Assembly: GCF_016651435.1 (NCBI RefSeq)
Contig: NZ_JAEPRJ010000001.1
Location: 372,001 to 436,000, forward strand
Source: Catonella massiliensis
GTDB taxonomy: Bacteria > Bacillota > Clostridia > Lachnospirales > Lachnospiraceae
Length of the DNA stretch: 64,000 bases
Reading direction: 5' to 3'
Positions within the stretch are counted from its first letter, which is position 1. Every line of letters begins with the position of its first letter. Made by a program: the position numbers and the translations under genes. The notes under the pieces are model-generated. The model saw nothing but the letters and a program-made list of their open reading frames with translations, was not told the origin of the DNA and did no database searches. Of the stretch, positions 1-8,028 are shown piece after piece.

Positions 1-129
1 AAGAAGGTGGACGAGAAGAAGGCTGAGAAGCTAAAAAGAGGCTATGAAAATGTGCAGTACAATCTGATATTTGATGCCAAAGACAAGTTATGGGATATAT
101 TTTTACCAAGAAAAGAAGATAACAAATGA
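1..129 (+). CDS. 3' end of an unidentified gene
   Basis: An open frame enters from the left edge and ends at TGA 127-129, giving a 42-residue, lysine-rich C-terminal tail with the segment NVQYNLIFDAKDKLWDIF. The stop overlaps the ATG of the next gene (ATGA), the usual sign of translational coupling, so the two probably share a transcript. Too little is present to name a family. Confidence 0.6.
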   Translation, partial: KKVDEKKAEKLKRGYENVQYNLIFDAKDKLWDIFLPRKEDNK

Positions 130-1304
130 AAACAAAGAAGATAGTTAGTTTATTAAGTGTGATAATATTTATGGTCCTTACCTATGTGGGGCTTACCATA
201 AAGACACAGGCCGCTGAGAGTAAGGATGTAGTAGTAGAGGGGGGATATAGATTCTTGCTCTACTATACTCAGGCCATTCAAAGCTATGCCGTTGATGGCA
301 ATGACATATACATTCAACAGGCATACAGTGAAAATGAGTTTGATGAATTCGATGATTACAAGACCGGAAGAGTTGAAAATCTCGTGCTCATAAGCAGATG
401 TCAGTATTCAGCTGAGTATGATGCTTATAAACCTGTAGACCATATGGTAATAAGGGGAGCCGGGCATGGACAGACCTTAGAGGTGTATAGTTACAATGGG
501 AAGAAGTACCTTTTAGTTTCCTGTGGAAGTAAAAAGACCTATAACCGTACACTTTGGTGGTCAACTCAGATTGGACGCATTGAATACAAACCAGGTGCAT
601 TTATAAATAACAGTCAGGTAAAAAGGCTTACATATCTGAATTATTCCAATAAAAAGTCTAAACGCTTTGGCACTACAATGAGGGTTGATGCAGCATTGAC
701 ACCTGATAAAAGTACCCTGGTCATATGGAAACTAAATGAAAAAGGTAAATCCGAGTATTCCGCATACAAATTCTCCGTAGTAAATAAGGAATTTGACAGG
801 GCGAAAAATAACGAAGTAAATGTAAAGAAAAATAAGAGAATTAAAAAGGCTCTTGTATTTTCAACAAAACAGTACAAGCTTAAATCAAGGTCAATTCAGG
901 GCTTTGCCATAAGCAATAAAACAAATGGTAGGTACAATCTATATGTGTCATCAGGAGATGAAAGATATTACAAACTAAACGGGATTTCCATTTATAAATA
1001 TGAGATTAAGAATGGAAAGGTCAGACACAGGTCTACGGCCAGATTAAATGCAGACTATGTATGGAGTTCTTTTCCGCCCGATTCAGAGGATGATGGCAGC
1101 GGTGATGAGAAAGAAAGCGAAGAGAGCAATGACGAGGAAGAAGATTATACCGATGATGACTACACTGATGAAGATGATGAGGATGTAACATTTGCCGAGG
1201 TTGAGGACTTAAAGATAGTTGGAGGCGACCTTCAGTTTGTGGTAAGAAATACAGGGGACGCGAATCAGCAGCTTATCTGTACCATACCTCAAAGTGAGTT
1301 TTAA
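126..1304 (+). CDS. Secreted helveticin J-family (class III bacteriocin-like) protein
   Basis: A 392-residue protein with a signal peptide (positively charged MKTKK, hydrophobic core to about residue 25, cleavage near TQA-A around 29-30). The mature part has motifs I recall from helveticin J: GHGQTLE (helveticin GHTQTWE), STQIGRIEY (KQIARVDL), RLTYLN (RLSYLN), VDAALTPD (AEAAVSPD) and a later IQGFAI (IQGYDL). That family is thought to form a beta-propeller and includes a large heat-labile bacteriocin. The C-terminal part, about residues 318-360, is a very acidic D/E/S-rich tail that helveticin lacks and that might bind cations or a charged wall polymer. No wall-anchoring motif is seen. It is coupled to the gene upstream by an ATGA overlap. 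The family call rests on motif memory; antibacterial action is inference. Confidence 0.65.
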   Translation: MKTKKIVSLLSVIIFMVLTYVGLTIKTQAAESKDVVVEGGYRFLLYYTQAIQSYAVDGNDIYIQQAYSENEFDEFDDYKTGRVENLVLISRCQYSAEYDAYKPVDHMVIRGAGHGQTLEVYSYNGKKYLLVSCGSKKTYNRTLWWSTQIGRIEYKPGAFINNSQVKRLTYLNYSNKKSKRFGTTMRVDAALTPDKSTLVIWKLNEKGKSEYSAYKFSVVNKEFDRAKNNEVNVKKNKRIKKALVFSTKQYKLKSRSIQGFAISNKTNGRYNLYVSSGDERYYKLNGISIYKYEIKNGKVRHRSTARLNADYVWSSFPPDSEDDGSGDEKESEESNDEEEDYTDDDYTDEDDEDVTFAEVEDLKIVGGDLQFVVRNTGDANQQLICTIPQSEF

Positions 1305-1334
1305 TAAAGGTAAAAAAAGATTTTGACTATAAAT

Positions 1335-1375
1335 CAAAGAAGAGCTGTTATGTGATTTGCAATAGCTCTTCTTTG
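1335..1375 (+). terminator. Hairpin terminator after the helveticin-like gene
   Basis: CAAAGAAGAGCT at 1335-1346 pairs perfectly with AGCTCTTCTTTG at 1364-1375 (12 bp, 17-nt loop). It is followed by a T-rich but interrupted tract. It separates the first unit from the glycosylation cassette. Confidence 0.6.
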
Positions 1376-1448
1376 GATATTTATTTGAAAAATACAGTTT
1401 AACATGATAAAATCTAGATAGCAAGTGTGATTAAATAGGAGGAATTTG

Positions 1449-4193
1449 ATGGGTGGTAGTGATTTAAAGAGTAAAATAAACAGACTTACGCATGACATTG
1501 AAACTAAAAAACATCTTTATATAACTATTTATACATTTTTATTTCTGCTTGTTTTTAGTTTTATGTTTATAACTTTCATTTTAGAAGGGCGTAGTTTTGT
1601 ATGGGAGTCAGATGGCTATACCCAACATTTAAAAGCCCTTATGTACATTAGAAAATACTATTCTGAAGCTGTTACATCAGGTAGCTTTCCAAGCTATGAT
1701 TTTAATTTGGGATTTGGTGGAAATGTTTTTACAACTTTGACCTACTACGGTTTTTTTGATCCCATTAACCAGCTATCCATACTTGTACCTTTCAAGTACA
1801 CAGATTATTTATATAGCTTTTTAGTTGCCTTAAGAGTCTATCTTTCAGGGCTTAGCTTTATTTTTATGTGCAGTTATTTTGGAAAAAGAAGATTATATTC
1901 TATAATCGGTGCTTTGGTATATATTAGTACATCTTATGTGTTTTTTTGGGGAATTAAGCACCCTTTTTTCTTAAATCCCATAATTTATCTTCCTGTTTTA
2001 GTGGTTGGACTTGACCTTATACTGCGTAAAAAGAAACCTTATATATTTATATTTGGCATTTCTTTATCTGCGTTAAGTGGTTTCTATTTCCTTTATATGA
2101 TGACTATAATGCTGTTTTTATATGCGAATGTAAGGTTTATGGAACTATATAAATGCTCTGAACAAAAAATAAAAGAGTATGTATGGAGCTTTTTAAGGGT
2201 ATTTGCAATGTACATATTGGGAATTTCCCTTGTAGCTATAGTATTATTGCCGCACATCATGGCCTTTTTAGACAGTAATCGAGTGGAAAATATAGAAGAT
2301 TATTATGGCTTTTTTGATTTAAAATACTTAAAATTTATGCTGTCACTTTTTTATGCAAAAGCTCAAAATTATGGCTTTACTATATCACCACTGGTATTTT
2401 TTACTTTAATTATTGCATTTTTTAAGTATCAAAAAAGTAGAAAACCCCTTCTGTTTTTGACGGGTTTGTCTATAATTTGTCTTGGGATGCCATTTGCAGG
2501 CAGGATAATGAATGGTTTTTCTTATGCTACAAACCGCTGGATGTTTGGTACAGGGCTGCTTCTTTCATATTTGTTTGTAGATACAATGGAAGAATTGATG
2601 GAAAGAAAGCATAAGGCTTTTATTATCAAAATTCTTGGCATTTTAAATGTTCTATGCTTTGTTTTTTATATTATAGGTGGCGATAAATATCAATTGATTG
2701 GTTTAATCCTAGTAGATATTGCGTTTTTCCTGGTTTATTTTTTGAATGATTATATTGAGAAAAAACTCTCATTCATCAGTAAAATGGGAAGTTTAATGAT
2801 TGTTGTTCTGCTGATACCTGCAAATGCCTGTGTTGTTGGAATTATGACTTATTATGACACAGGTTTTATTGAAAAGTATAGAAAGTATGATAATTTCTCA
2901 AGATATGAAAATAGTCAGGAAGTATTTTTTAAGAACTCAGAGTATGTTTCTAAGGAAGAGTATTTTAGAACAGATGGAAGCAGCTTTACACAGAATCTTG
3001 GGATGATAGCGGGATTTCCGAACAGCTACCTATATTTTAGCATTATCAATCCGCATATAGGAGAATTATTTGATGAACTAGAGATTGCTGACCATAGGAA
3101 CAAAATCTTTTTTGCGGGTATGGATGGCAGAGCTGTTGCAGGTAATTTGGTTTCTAACAAGTACTTTCTTGCTAAAGGGAAATACAAAGGAGAGGTTCCT
3201 TATGGTTATACCTTAAAAGCGCCAAATGGACAGTATAAGATATATGAGAATAAGTATTTTCTACCATTTGGCTATACCTATGACAAGTACACAACTTATG
3301 ATGAAATTAAGGATGCTTTTTCTTTGGATAAAGAGGCAAATATGCTTGATATGGTTTATCTGGAGGAGAAAATTCCTGATATAGAGCAAGGCGTACCTAA
3401 AAAATATTACAGCGAAATTCCTTATAAGGTGGAAGTTGGAAACAGAGTTAGGTATAAACCTAATAAATATATAGATTTTTCTTATGATAATAAAAGTGAA
3501 GATGGGAAAGAGAATAAAAAGTTAAATTCATCCGGCAAATACTTAAAGGTTTTGTTTGATGATGATAAGAAGAAAGAAACTTACCTTTATTTGGAATCGC
3601 TCTTTTTGAATGAGCGTTTTTCTACTTCTAAAATTGGCATTCGTTCATATAAATTAAATAAAAAGGATATTGTAAGAAGTAAGAGACATACATCTTATTT
3701 CGGGAGAAACAATTTTTTATTTAACTTAGGGAATGCAGGTAAGAAGAAAAAATGGGGGAAATTATATTTTCAGAAAAAAATAAAATATCCACTTGCTGAT
3801 GTGAGAGTTTTCTCAGTTTCGATGGAGGGAATTCCAGCTAAAATAAACAAGTTAAAGGAAAACCACCTACAAAATGTAAGGTTTGGAATAGATAAAATTT
3901 CCGGAGAGATTAGCTTGGATAAGCCTAAAATATTGGCTATGAGCATTCCATATGAAAAGGGTTGGAAAGCCTATGTTAATGGGAAAGAAGTGCCAATACT
4001 TAGGGGAAACTATATGTTTAGCTGCCTCTCTCTTGGAAGAGGAGACTTTAACATTGAGCTGAAATATCGTACACCAGGGCTTACAATCTCAATTATGCTT
4101 TCAGTAGCATCATTTATTATCCTTGGAGTGATGCTTGTATTAGATTGGAGGAAAAGGAAGAGTGTTGGTATCAGTAGTAGTGCCTTGTTATAA
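1449..4193 (+). CDS. YfhO-family multi-pass membrane glycosyltransferase
   Basis: A 914-residue integral membrane protein. The N-terminal ~460 residues hold about a dozen hydrophobic segments; a long extracytoplasmic region follows and one membrane helix lies near the end (about 885-905). The motifs ESDGYTQH and GFGGNVFTTLTYYGFFDP close to the N-terminus are typical of YfhO. Family members take a sugar from an undecaprenyl-phosphate carrier and put it on a surface polymer such as lipoteichoic acid outside the cell. The start is ATG 1449, six bases after AGGAGG 1437-1442; an in-frame TTG at 1446 is too close to that site. The next gene begins inside its 3' end (32-bp overlap), making a three-gene operon with a GT2 synthase and a GtrA flippase. 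The acceptor polymer is not shown by the sequence. Confidence 0.85.
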   Translation: MGGSDLKSKINRLTHDIETKKHLYITIYTFLFLLVFSFMFITFILEGRSFVWESDGYTQHLKALMYIRKYYSEAVTSGSFPSYDFNLGFGGNVFTTLTYYGFFDPINQLSILVPFKYTDYLYSFLVALRVYLSGLSFIFMCSYFGKRRLYSIIGALVYISTSYVFFWGIKHPFFLNPIIYLPVLVVGLDLILRKKKPYIFIFGISLSALSGFYFLYMMTIMLFLYANVRFMELYKCSEQKIKEYVWSFLRVFAMYILGISLVAIVLLPHIMAFLDSNRVENIEDYYGFFDLKYLKFMLSLFYAKAQNYGFTISPLVFFTLIIAFFKYQKSRKPLLFLTGLSIICLGMPFAGRIMNGFSYATNRWMFGTGLLLSYLFVDTMEELMERKHKAFIIKILGILNVLCFVFYIIGGDKYQLIGLILVDIAFFLVYFLNDYIEKKLSFISKMGSLMIVVLLIPANACVVGIMTYYDTGFIEKYRKYDNFSRYENSQEVFFKNSEYVSKEEYFRTDGSSFTQNLGMIAGFPNSYLYFSIINPHIGELFDELEIADHRNKIFFAGMDGRAVAGNLVSNKYFLAKGKYKGEVPYGYTLKAPNGQYKIYENKYFLPFGYTYDKYTTYDEIKDAFSLDKEANMLDMVYLEEKIPDIEQGVPKKYYSEIPYKVEVGNRVRYKPNKYIDFSYDNKSEDGKENKKLNSSGKYLKVLFDDDKKKETYLYLESLFLNERFSTSKIGIRSYKLNKKDIVRSKRHTSYFGRNNFLFNLGNAGKKKKWGKLYFQKKIKYPLADVRVFSVSMEGIPAKINKLKENHLQNVRFGIDKISGEISLDKPKILAMSIPYEKGWKAYVNGKEVPILRGNYMFSCLSLGRGDFNIELKYRTPGLTISIMLSVASFIILGVMLVLDWRKRKSVGISSSALL

Positions 4194-5103
4194 CGAAGAG
4201 GCTGTAATCAGACTTTATTATGAAGAAATGAACAAAGTTACGGAATTACTAACAGACTATGACTTTGAACTTATTTTTGTAAATGATGGATCAAAGGATG
4301 GTACCCTTGGTATTTTGAAAGAATTTGCCTCTAAAGACAATAGAGTCAAGTTTATATCATTCTCAAGAAACTTTGGTAAAGAATCCGCTATGTACGCAGG
4401 ACTTAAAAATTCAAATGGTGATTATGTTGTACTAATGGATGCAGATTTACAGGATCCTCCTAAAACCTTGATAGATATGTTAAGGATTGCGACAGAAGAA
4501 GGGTATGATTCGGTCGCAACGAGAAGAATTACGAGAAAAGGTGAGCCACCTATACGTTCATTTTTTGCAAAGAAATTTTACAAAATAATGAATAAAATAT
4601 CAAAAACAGATATTGTGGACGGAGCAAGAGATTATAGGTTAATGAGTAGAAACTTTGTAGATTCTCTACTTAGAATGAGTGAATATAGCAGATTTTCGAA
4701 AGGACTTTTCGGCTGGGTAGGCTTTAAGACCAAGTGGATAGCTTATGAAAATGTGGAAAGAGCTGCGGGGGAGACTAAGTGGAGCTTTTGGAAACTTCTT
4801 CTTTACAGCATAGAAGGAATAGTTGCTTTTTCAACCCTTCCCCTCAGCATTTCGGTGTTTTTTGGGATTATATTTGCCTTCCTTTCTTTTATCGGATTGG
4901 TCCTTGTTGTGATAAGGGCTGCTATTTTTGGGGATCCTGTAGCGGGTTGGCCTTCTATGATGTCCATTATCCTGCTAATAGGAGGAGTTCAGTTGATTTG
5001 TATAGGCATCCTCGGAATTTACCTTTCAAAGGTTTATTTAGAAGTAAAGAAAAGACCTATTTTTATTTGTTCAGACAGCAATATAAAGGATATCAAGCTA
5101 TGA
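4162..5103 (+). CDS. GT2 polyprenyl-phosphate sugar synthase (CsbB/GtrB type)
   Basis: A 313-residue membrane-bound family 2 glycosyltransferase. The GT-A domain has VVPCYNEE at the N-terminus, VNDGSKDGT, and the metal and nucleotide site DADLQDPP near residue 95. Two C-terminal membrane helices (about 225-250 and 265-290) match the DPM1/GtrB/CsbB architecture. Such enzymes charge undecaprenyl phosphate with a hexose or GlcNAc at the inner membrane face. It starts at GTG 4162 inside the YfhO gene and ends with an ATGA overlap onto the GtrA gene. The sugar cannot be read from the sequence. Confidence 0.85.
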   Translation: MLVSVVVPCYNEEAVIRLYYEEMNKVTELLTDYDFELIFVNDGSKDGTLGILKEFASKDNRVKFISFSRNFGKESAMYAGLKNSNGDYVVLMDADLQDPPKTLIDMLRIATEEGYDSVATRRITRKGEPPIRSFFAKKFYKIMNKISKTDIVDGARDYRLMSRNFVDSLLRMSEYSRFSKGLFGWVGFKTKWIAYENVERAAGETKWSFWKLLLYSIEGIVAFSTLPLSISVFFGIIFAFLSFIGLVLVVIRAAIFGDPVAGWPSMMSIILLIGGVQLICIGILGIYLSKVYLEVKKRPIFICSDSNIKDIKL

Positions 5104-5522
5104 AAAAAATATTATCTTTGTTTGATGGGAGTATGATAAGGTTCATTATTGTTGGAGTTATTAACACTGTAATAGGAACCACAATAATGTTTGGAATGTA
5201 TAATTTATTAGGTATAAATTATTGGATATCAACTGCCAGCAATTACATTTTGGTGAGCATTTTAAGCTATTACCTAAACAAACATTTTACCTTTAAGAAT
5301 AAAGAAAAATCATTTTTACAGGTGGTGAAATTTGCCTTAAATATAGCCTTTTGTTACCTCCTTGCCTATGGGATAGCTAAGCCTGTTACAGTTTTAATTC
5401 TCTCAGGCCAGGAGGAAAAAATTCAAACCAATATTGCGATGTTGGTGGGAATGGTGTTCTTTACAGGCTTTAATTACTTAGGCCAGAGGTTCTTTGCTTT
5501 TAAAAGTGACAGAATAGACTAG
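5100..5522 (+). CDS. GtrA-family lipid-linked sugar flippase
   Basis: A 140-residue protein with four membrane helices and GtrA hallmarks: FIIVGVINTVIGTTIMF at the N-terminus, YYLNKHFTFK between helices 2 and 3, and FNYLGQRFFAFK at the end. The start is ATG 5100, overlapping the stop of the glycosyltransferase. A longer reading of the same frame from 4779 is an artefact running inside the previous gene. GtrA/GtcA proteins are thought to move undecaprenyl-phosphate sugars to the outer face, so this completes a charge, flip and transfer set with its two upstream neighbours. Confidence 0.85.
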   Translation: MKKILSLFDGSMIRFIIVGVINTVIGTTIMFGMYNLLGINYWISTASNYILVSILSYYLNKHFTFKNKEKSFLQVVKFALNIAFCYLLAYGIAKPVTVLILSGQEEKIQTNIAMLVGMVFFTGFNYLGQRFFAFKSDRID

Positions 5523-5548
5523 CGATTAAGGGTTTTTTCCCTAATACA

Positions 5549-5577
5549 TTGCAAAAATATTCATAAATGGTTATAAT
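5549..5577 (+). promoter_or_regulatory. Sigma-A type promoter for the asp23-nusB operon
   Basis: TTGCAA (5549-5554), a 17-base spacer and a perfect TATAAT (5572-5577). It lies in the gap after the GtrA gene and drives the structured leader and the asp23-nusB run. Confidence 0.7.
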
Positions 5578-5580
5578 ATG

Positions 5581-5650
5581 GAGAGAAAAAACTATAAAGC
5601 TGCGGTCCGAAACCCTTGCTAAGCAGGGGGTAGAGCCGTTACTTAAGGAG
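5581..5650 (+). promoter_or_regulatory. Structured 5' leader upstream of asp23
   Basis: About 70 transcribed bases before the ribosome binding site hold CCCTTGC 5613-5619 / GCAGGGG 5623-5629 (7 pairs, one G-U, three-base loop TAA). CGGT 5603-5606 / GCCG 5635-5638 could close around it. The stem ends about 15 bases before the TAAGGAGG ribosome binding site. I cannot assign a known RNA family. Confidence 0.4.
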
Positions 5651-5656
5651 GTTAGT

Positions 5657-5998
5657 ATGAATACAAAGGAAATTAAAAATATTGGTGAGATTTACATAGC
5701 AGATGAGGTGGTTTCTGCGATTGCAGGGCTTGCAGCTCTTGAAGTAGAGGGTGTAAAGGCTGTTGCAGGCAAACCATCTGAGAATTTCAAGTCCAAAAAT
5801 GCATATAAGAAGGTAAAAGTCCAAGTGGTTGAAGCCTTTGTCTATGTGGATATGTCAGTTGACATAAAGTATGGCTATAGCATACCTAAGGTTACCAGAC
5901 AGATACAGGAAAAGGTAATTACAGCACTTTCGAATATGATAGGCTTAACCTGTAAAGAAGTTAATGTAAAGGTTGTGGTTGCACCGGATGCAGTATAA
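5657..5998 (+). CDS. Asp23/Gls24 family protein (YqhY-like)
   Basis: A 113-residue cytosolic Asp23/Gls24 envelope-stress family protein. Hallmarks: GEIYIADEVVSAIAGLAALE near the N-terminus, the VEGVKAV segment, VKVQVVEAFVYVDMSVDI, and the closing VNVKVV strand. The start is ATG 5657 after TAAGGAGG; an upstream extension of the frame has no ribosome binding site. The position directly before nusB matches B. subtilis yqhY. YqhY-type members have been linked to membrane lipid synthesis control; that role here is inference. Confidence 0.85.
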   Translation: MNTKEIKNIGEIYIADEVVSAIAGLAALEVEGVKAVAGKPSENFKSKNAYKKVKVQVVEAFVYVDMSVDIKYGYSIPKVTRQIQEKVITALSNMIGLTCKEVNVKVVVAPDAV

Positions 5999-6039
5999 CC
6001 TGTATTTGTAAGTGGCAAATCTTTACCTAGCCGATTATT

Positions 6040-6079
6040 AAGAATCTCCTTTAAGCGTGTTTTCTTGAAGGAGATTCTT
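6040..6079 (+). terminator. Perfect inverted repeat between asp23 and nusB
   Basis: AAGAATCTCCTT 6040-6051 and AAGGAGATTCTT 6068-6079 form a perfect 12-bp stem with a 16-base loop. No U-run follows, so it may act as an attenuator, an mRNA processing or stability element, or a leaky terminator. Confidence 0.45.
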
Positions 6080-6106
6080 GTGCATTGAAATAATGAAAGG
6101 TTTTAT

Positions 6107-6526
6107 ATGACAAGAAGAGAATTTAGAGAACACACAGCCAAACTTACCTTTGTCTTTGAGTTTTATCCTGAAGACGAATGGAAAGAACAGTTTGAGGCTT
6201 ATGCTGACTATGCGGAAATAAAAGAAGAAGACAGAGAGAACCTGTGGAAGAGGGTTTTAGCCGTAGAGGAGAAAAAAGCTGAGATAGACAGCTTTATAGA
6301 TGGAGCCAGCAAAAAGTGGAGAATAAACAGGATTTCAAAGACTGACCTTATGCTGCTTCGTGTGGCCGTATACGAGATAAAGTTTGACTTAGAAATACCT
6401 GATAAGGTATCGGTAAATGAGGCTGTTGAACTGGCTAAAATCTATGGCGGTGACGAATCTCCTGCGTTTATAAACGGAGTGCTTGCTAAATTTATGACAG
6501 AGGACAAGTCCGGAGAAGAGAAATAA
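6107..6526 (+). CDS. nusB: Transcription antitermination factor NusB
   Basis: A 139-residue all-helical RNA-binding protein of normal NusB length. It has the TRREFREHTAKLTFVFEF N-terminus and the signature VNEAVELAKIYGG followed by SPAFINGVLA. With NusE (S10) it binds boxA and supports antitermination on rRNA operons. It lies between asp23 and xseA as in many Firmicutes; xseA starts one base after its stop codon. Confidence 0.95.
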   Translation: MTRREFREHTAKLTFVFEFYPEDEWKEQFEAYADYAEIKEEDRENLWKRVLAVEEKKAEIDSFIDGASKKWRINRISKTDLMLLRVAVYEIKFDLEIPDKVSVNEAVELAKIYGGDESPAFINGVLAKFMTEDKSGEEK

Positions 6527-6527
6527 T

Positions 6528-7808
6528 ATGGCTGAAAGAAAGGTATTTTCTGTCATTGAAATAACCAGATATATAAAAAGCAAGCTGGAGGGAGACTTTG
6601 CCCTTAGAAATGTAAAGATAAGCGGAGAAGTCTCTGACTGTAAAGAAGATAAAAAGGGGCATATATATTTCACCATCAAAGACGACGCTGCAGTTATGAG
6701 CTGTGCCATGTGGATGTCAAAGAGAAGTGCAGGACTTGATTTTAAGCTTGAAAAGGGTCAGCACATTGTAGTCACAGGCAATATAGGTGTCTATGAAAGA
6801 TGGGGAGATTACAGGCTTTATGCCGATAAAATAGAAAAAGAGGGAGTAGGAAGGCTCTTCGAGGAGCTTGAGAAACTAAAGCTTAAGCTAAGAGCTGAGG
6901 GACTCTTTGATGAGTCTCATAAGAAGTCTATCCCTAGGTATCCTAAGAAAATAGGCATAATTACCTCAAGAACAGGTGCTGTCATAGAGGATATAAAAAG
7001 AACAGCAAGGGAAGCAAATCCTTATGTACAGCTAATCCTTTATCCTGCAATAGTTCAGGGAGCAGATGCAGTAGCCACACTTATAAGGGGGATTAAACGC
7101 TTTGAAGAAGAAGGCGTGGACACCATTATCATAGGCAGGGGAGGCGGCTCTACCGAAGACCTGTGGTGTTTCAATGACGAGAAGCTTGCAAGAACTGTCT
7201 ATAGTTGTAGAATACCTGTTATTTCAGCGGTGGGACACCAGACGGATAGAACGCTGGTTGATGAGGTATCTGATTTAAGTGTAGCCACTCCTACAGCGGC
7301 CGCCATGAATGCAGTACCAAGCCTTGCACTTGCTTTTAATGAACTGGACGGCTTCAAGGATAGCATTTCAAACAAATTACAGCTAAGAATTGACAGGATG
7401 AAGTCTTCTATCGACAAGTTTGAATATGCCATAAGAAGGCAGAGCCCACAGATGAAGCTAAAGGAAGTAAGAAGGCAGATAGAGAATTATTCACAAAATT
7501 ATAACCGTCTGCTTACCCTAAAACTTGATAATTACGATAAAGCTGTGACAAAGGGCAAGCAGCAGCTTGACCGCCTTATGAGGGCATCTTATGAGACATT
7601 TAACAAGAGGTTTATATCAATAACTGCTGAGATAGAAGGGAAATCTCCTATGAAGAGGCTCATGGGAGGTTACTCTTACGTGGAAAATGAAGCAGGAGAA
7701 AATATTCGTAGCGTTAAGGGACTAAAGCAGGGAGAGAGGCTTAATCTTGTGCTTGCAGACGGCTCTGTAAAGGCGAGGGTAGAGGAGATAAATAAGAAAA
7801 ATGGCTGA
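6528..7808 (+). CDS. xseA: Exodeoxyribonuclease VII large subunit
   Basis: A 426-residue catalytic subunit of the single-strand-specific exonuclease VII. It has an N-terminal OB-fold (VKISGEVSDCKEDKKGHIYF), the core motif GIITSRTGAVIEDI, GRGGGSTEDLWCFNDE, ISAVGHQTDRTLVDEV and SDLSVATPTAAA, then a long helical coiled-coil region and a C-terminal strand segment. It ends 8 bp inside xseB, so the two subunits are translationally coupled. Confidence 0.95.
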   Translation: MAERKVFSVIEITRYIKSKLEGDFALRNVKISGEVSDCKEDKKGHIYFTIKDDAAVMSCAMWMSKRSAGLDFKLEKGQHIVVTGNIGVYERWGDYRLYADKIEKEGVGRLFEELEKLKLKLRAEGLFDESHKKSIPRYPKKIGIITSRTGAVIEDIKRTAREANPYVQLILYPAIVQGADAVATLIRGIKRFEEEGVDTIIIGRGGGSTEDLWCFNDEKLARTVYSCRIPVISAVGHQTDRTLVDEVSDLSVATPTAAAMNAVPSLALAFNELDGFKDSISNKLQLRIDRMKSSIDKFEYAIRRQSPQMKLKEVRRQIENYSQNYNRLLTLKLDNYDKAVTKGKQQLDRLMRASYETFNKRFISITAEIEGKSPMKRLMGGYSYVENEAGENIRSVKGLKQGERLNLVLADGSVKARVEEINKKNG

Positions 7809-8028
7809 GAAAAAGAATAAAACTAAAGAAAATAGTAAAACTATTGAAGAAAATATGGCTAGGCTAAATGAGATAAATAATCTCATGAGTGACTCCTCTA
7901 TAAAGCTTGAAGAATCCTTTAAGCTATATAAAGAGGGAGTGGAGTTGGTTGAAAAGTGCAAGAAACAGCTTGCAGATGTAGAGAAAGAGATAGTGGTTTT
8001 AGAAGAACAGGGAAGCGCCAATGAATAG
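7801..8028 (+). CDS. xseB: Exodeoxyribonuclease VII small subunit
   Basis: A 75-residue helical protein with the small-subunit pattern EENMARLNEINNLM...LEESFKLYKEGVELVEKCKKQL. Several copies of it decorate each XseA chain in exonuclease VII. It overlaps xseA by 8 bp upstream and the prenyl synthase by 8 bp downstream, in the usual xseA-xseB-ispA order. The N-terminus is unusually lysine/asparagine rich. Confidence 0.93.
   Translation: MAEKKNKTKENSKTIEENMARLNEINNLMSDSSIKLEESFKLYKEGVELVEKCKKQLADVEKEIVVLEEQGSANE

Noticed and set aside
4779..5522. A 247-residue reading of the GtrA frame
   Set aside because: The first ~107 codons lie inside the glycosyltransferase gene in another frame; the true start is ATG 5100 overlapping its stop.
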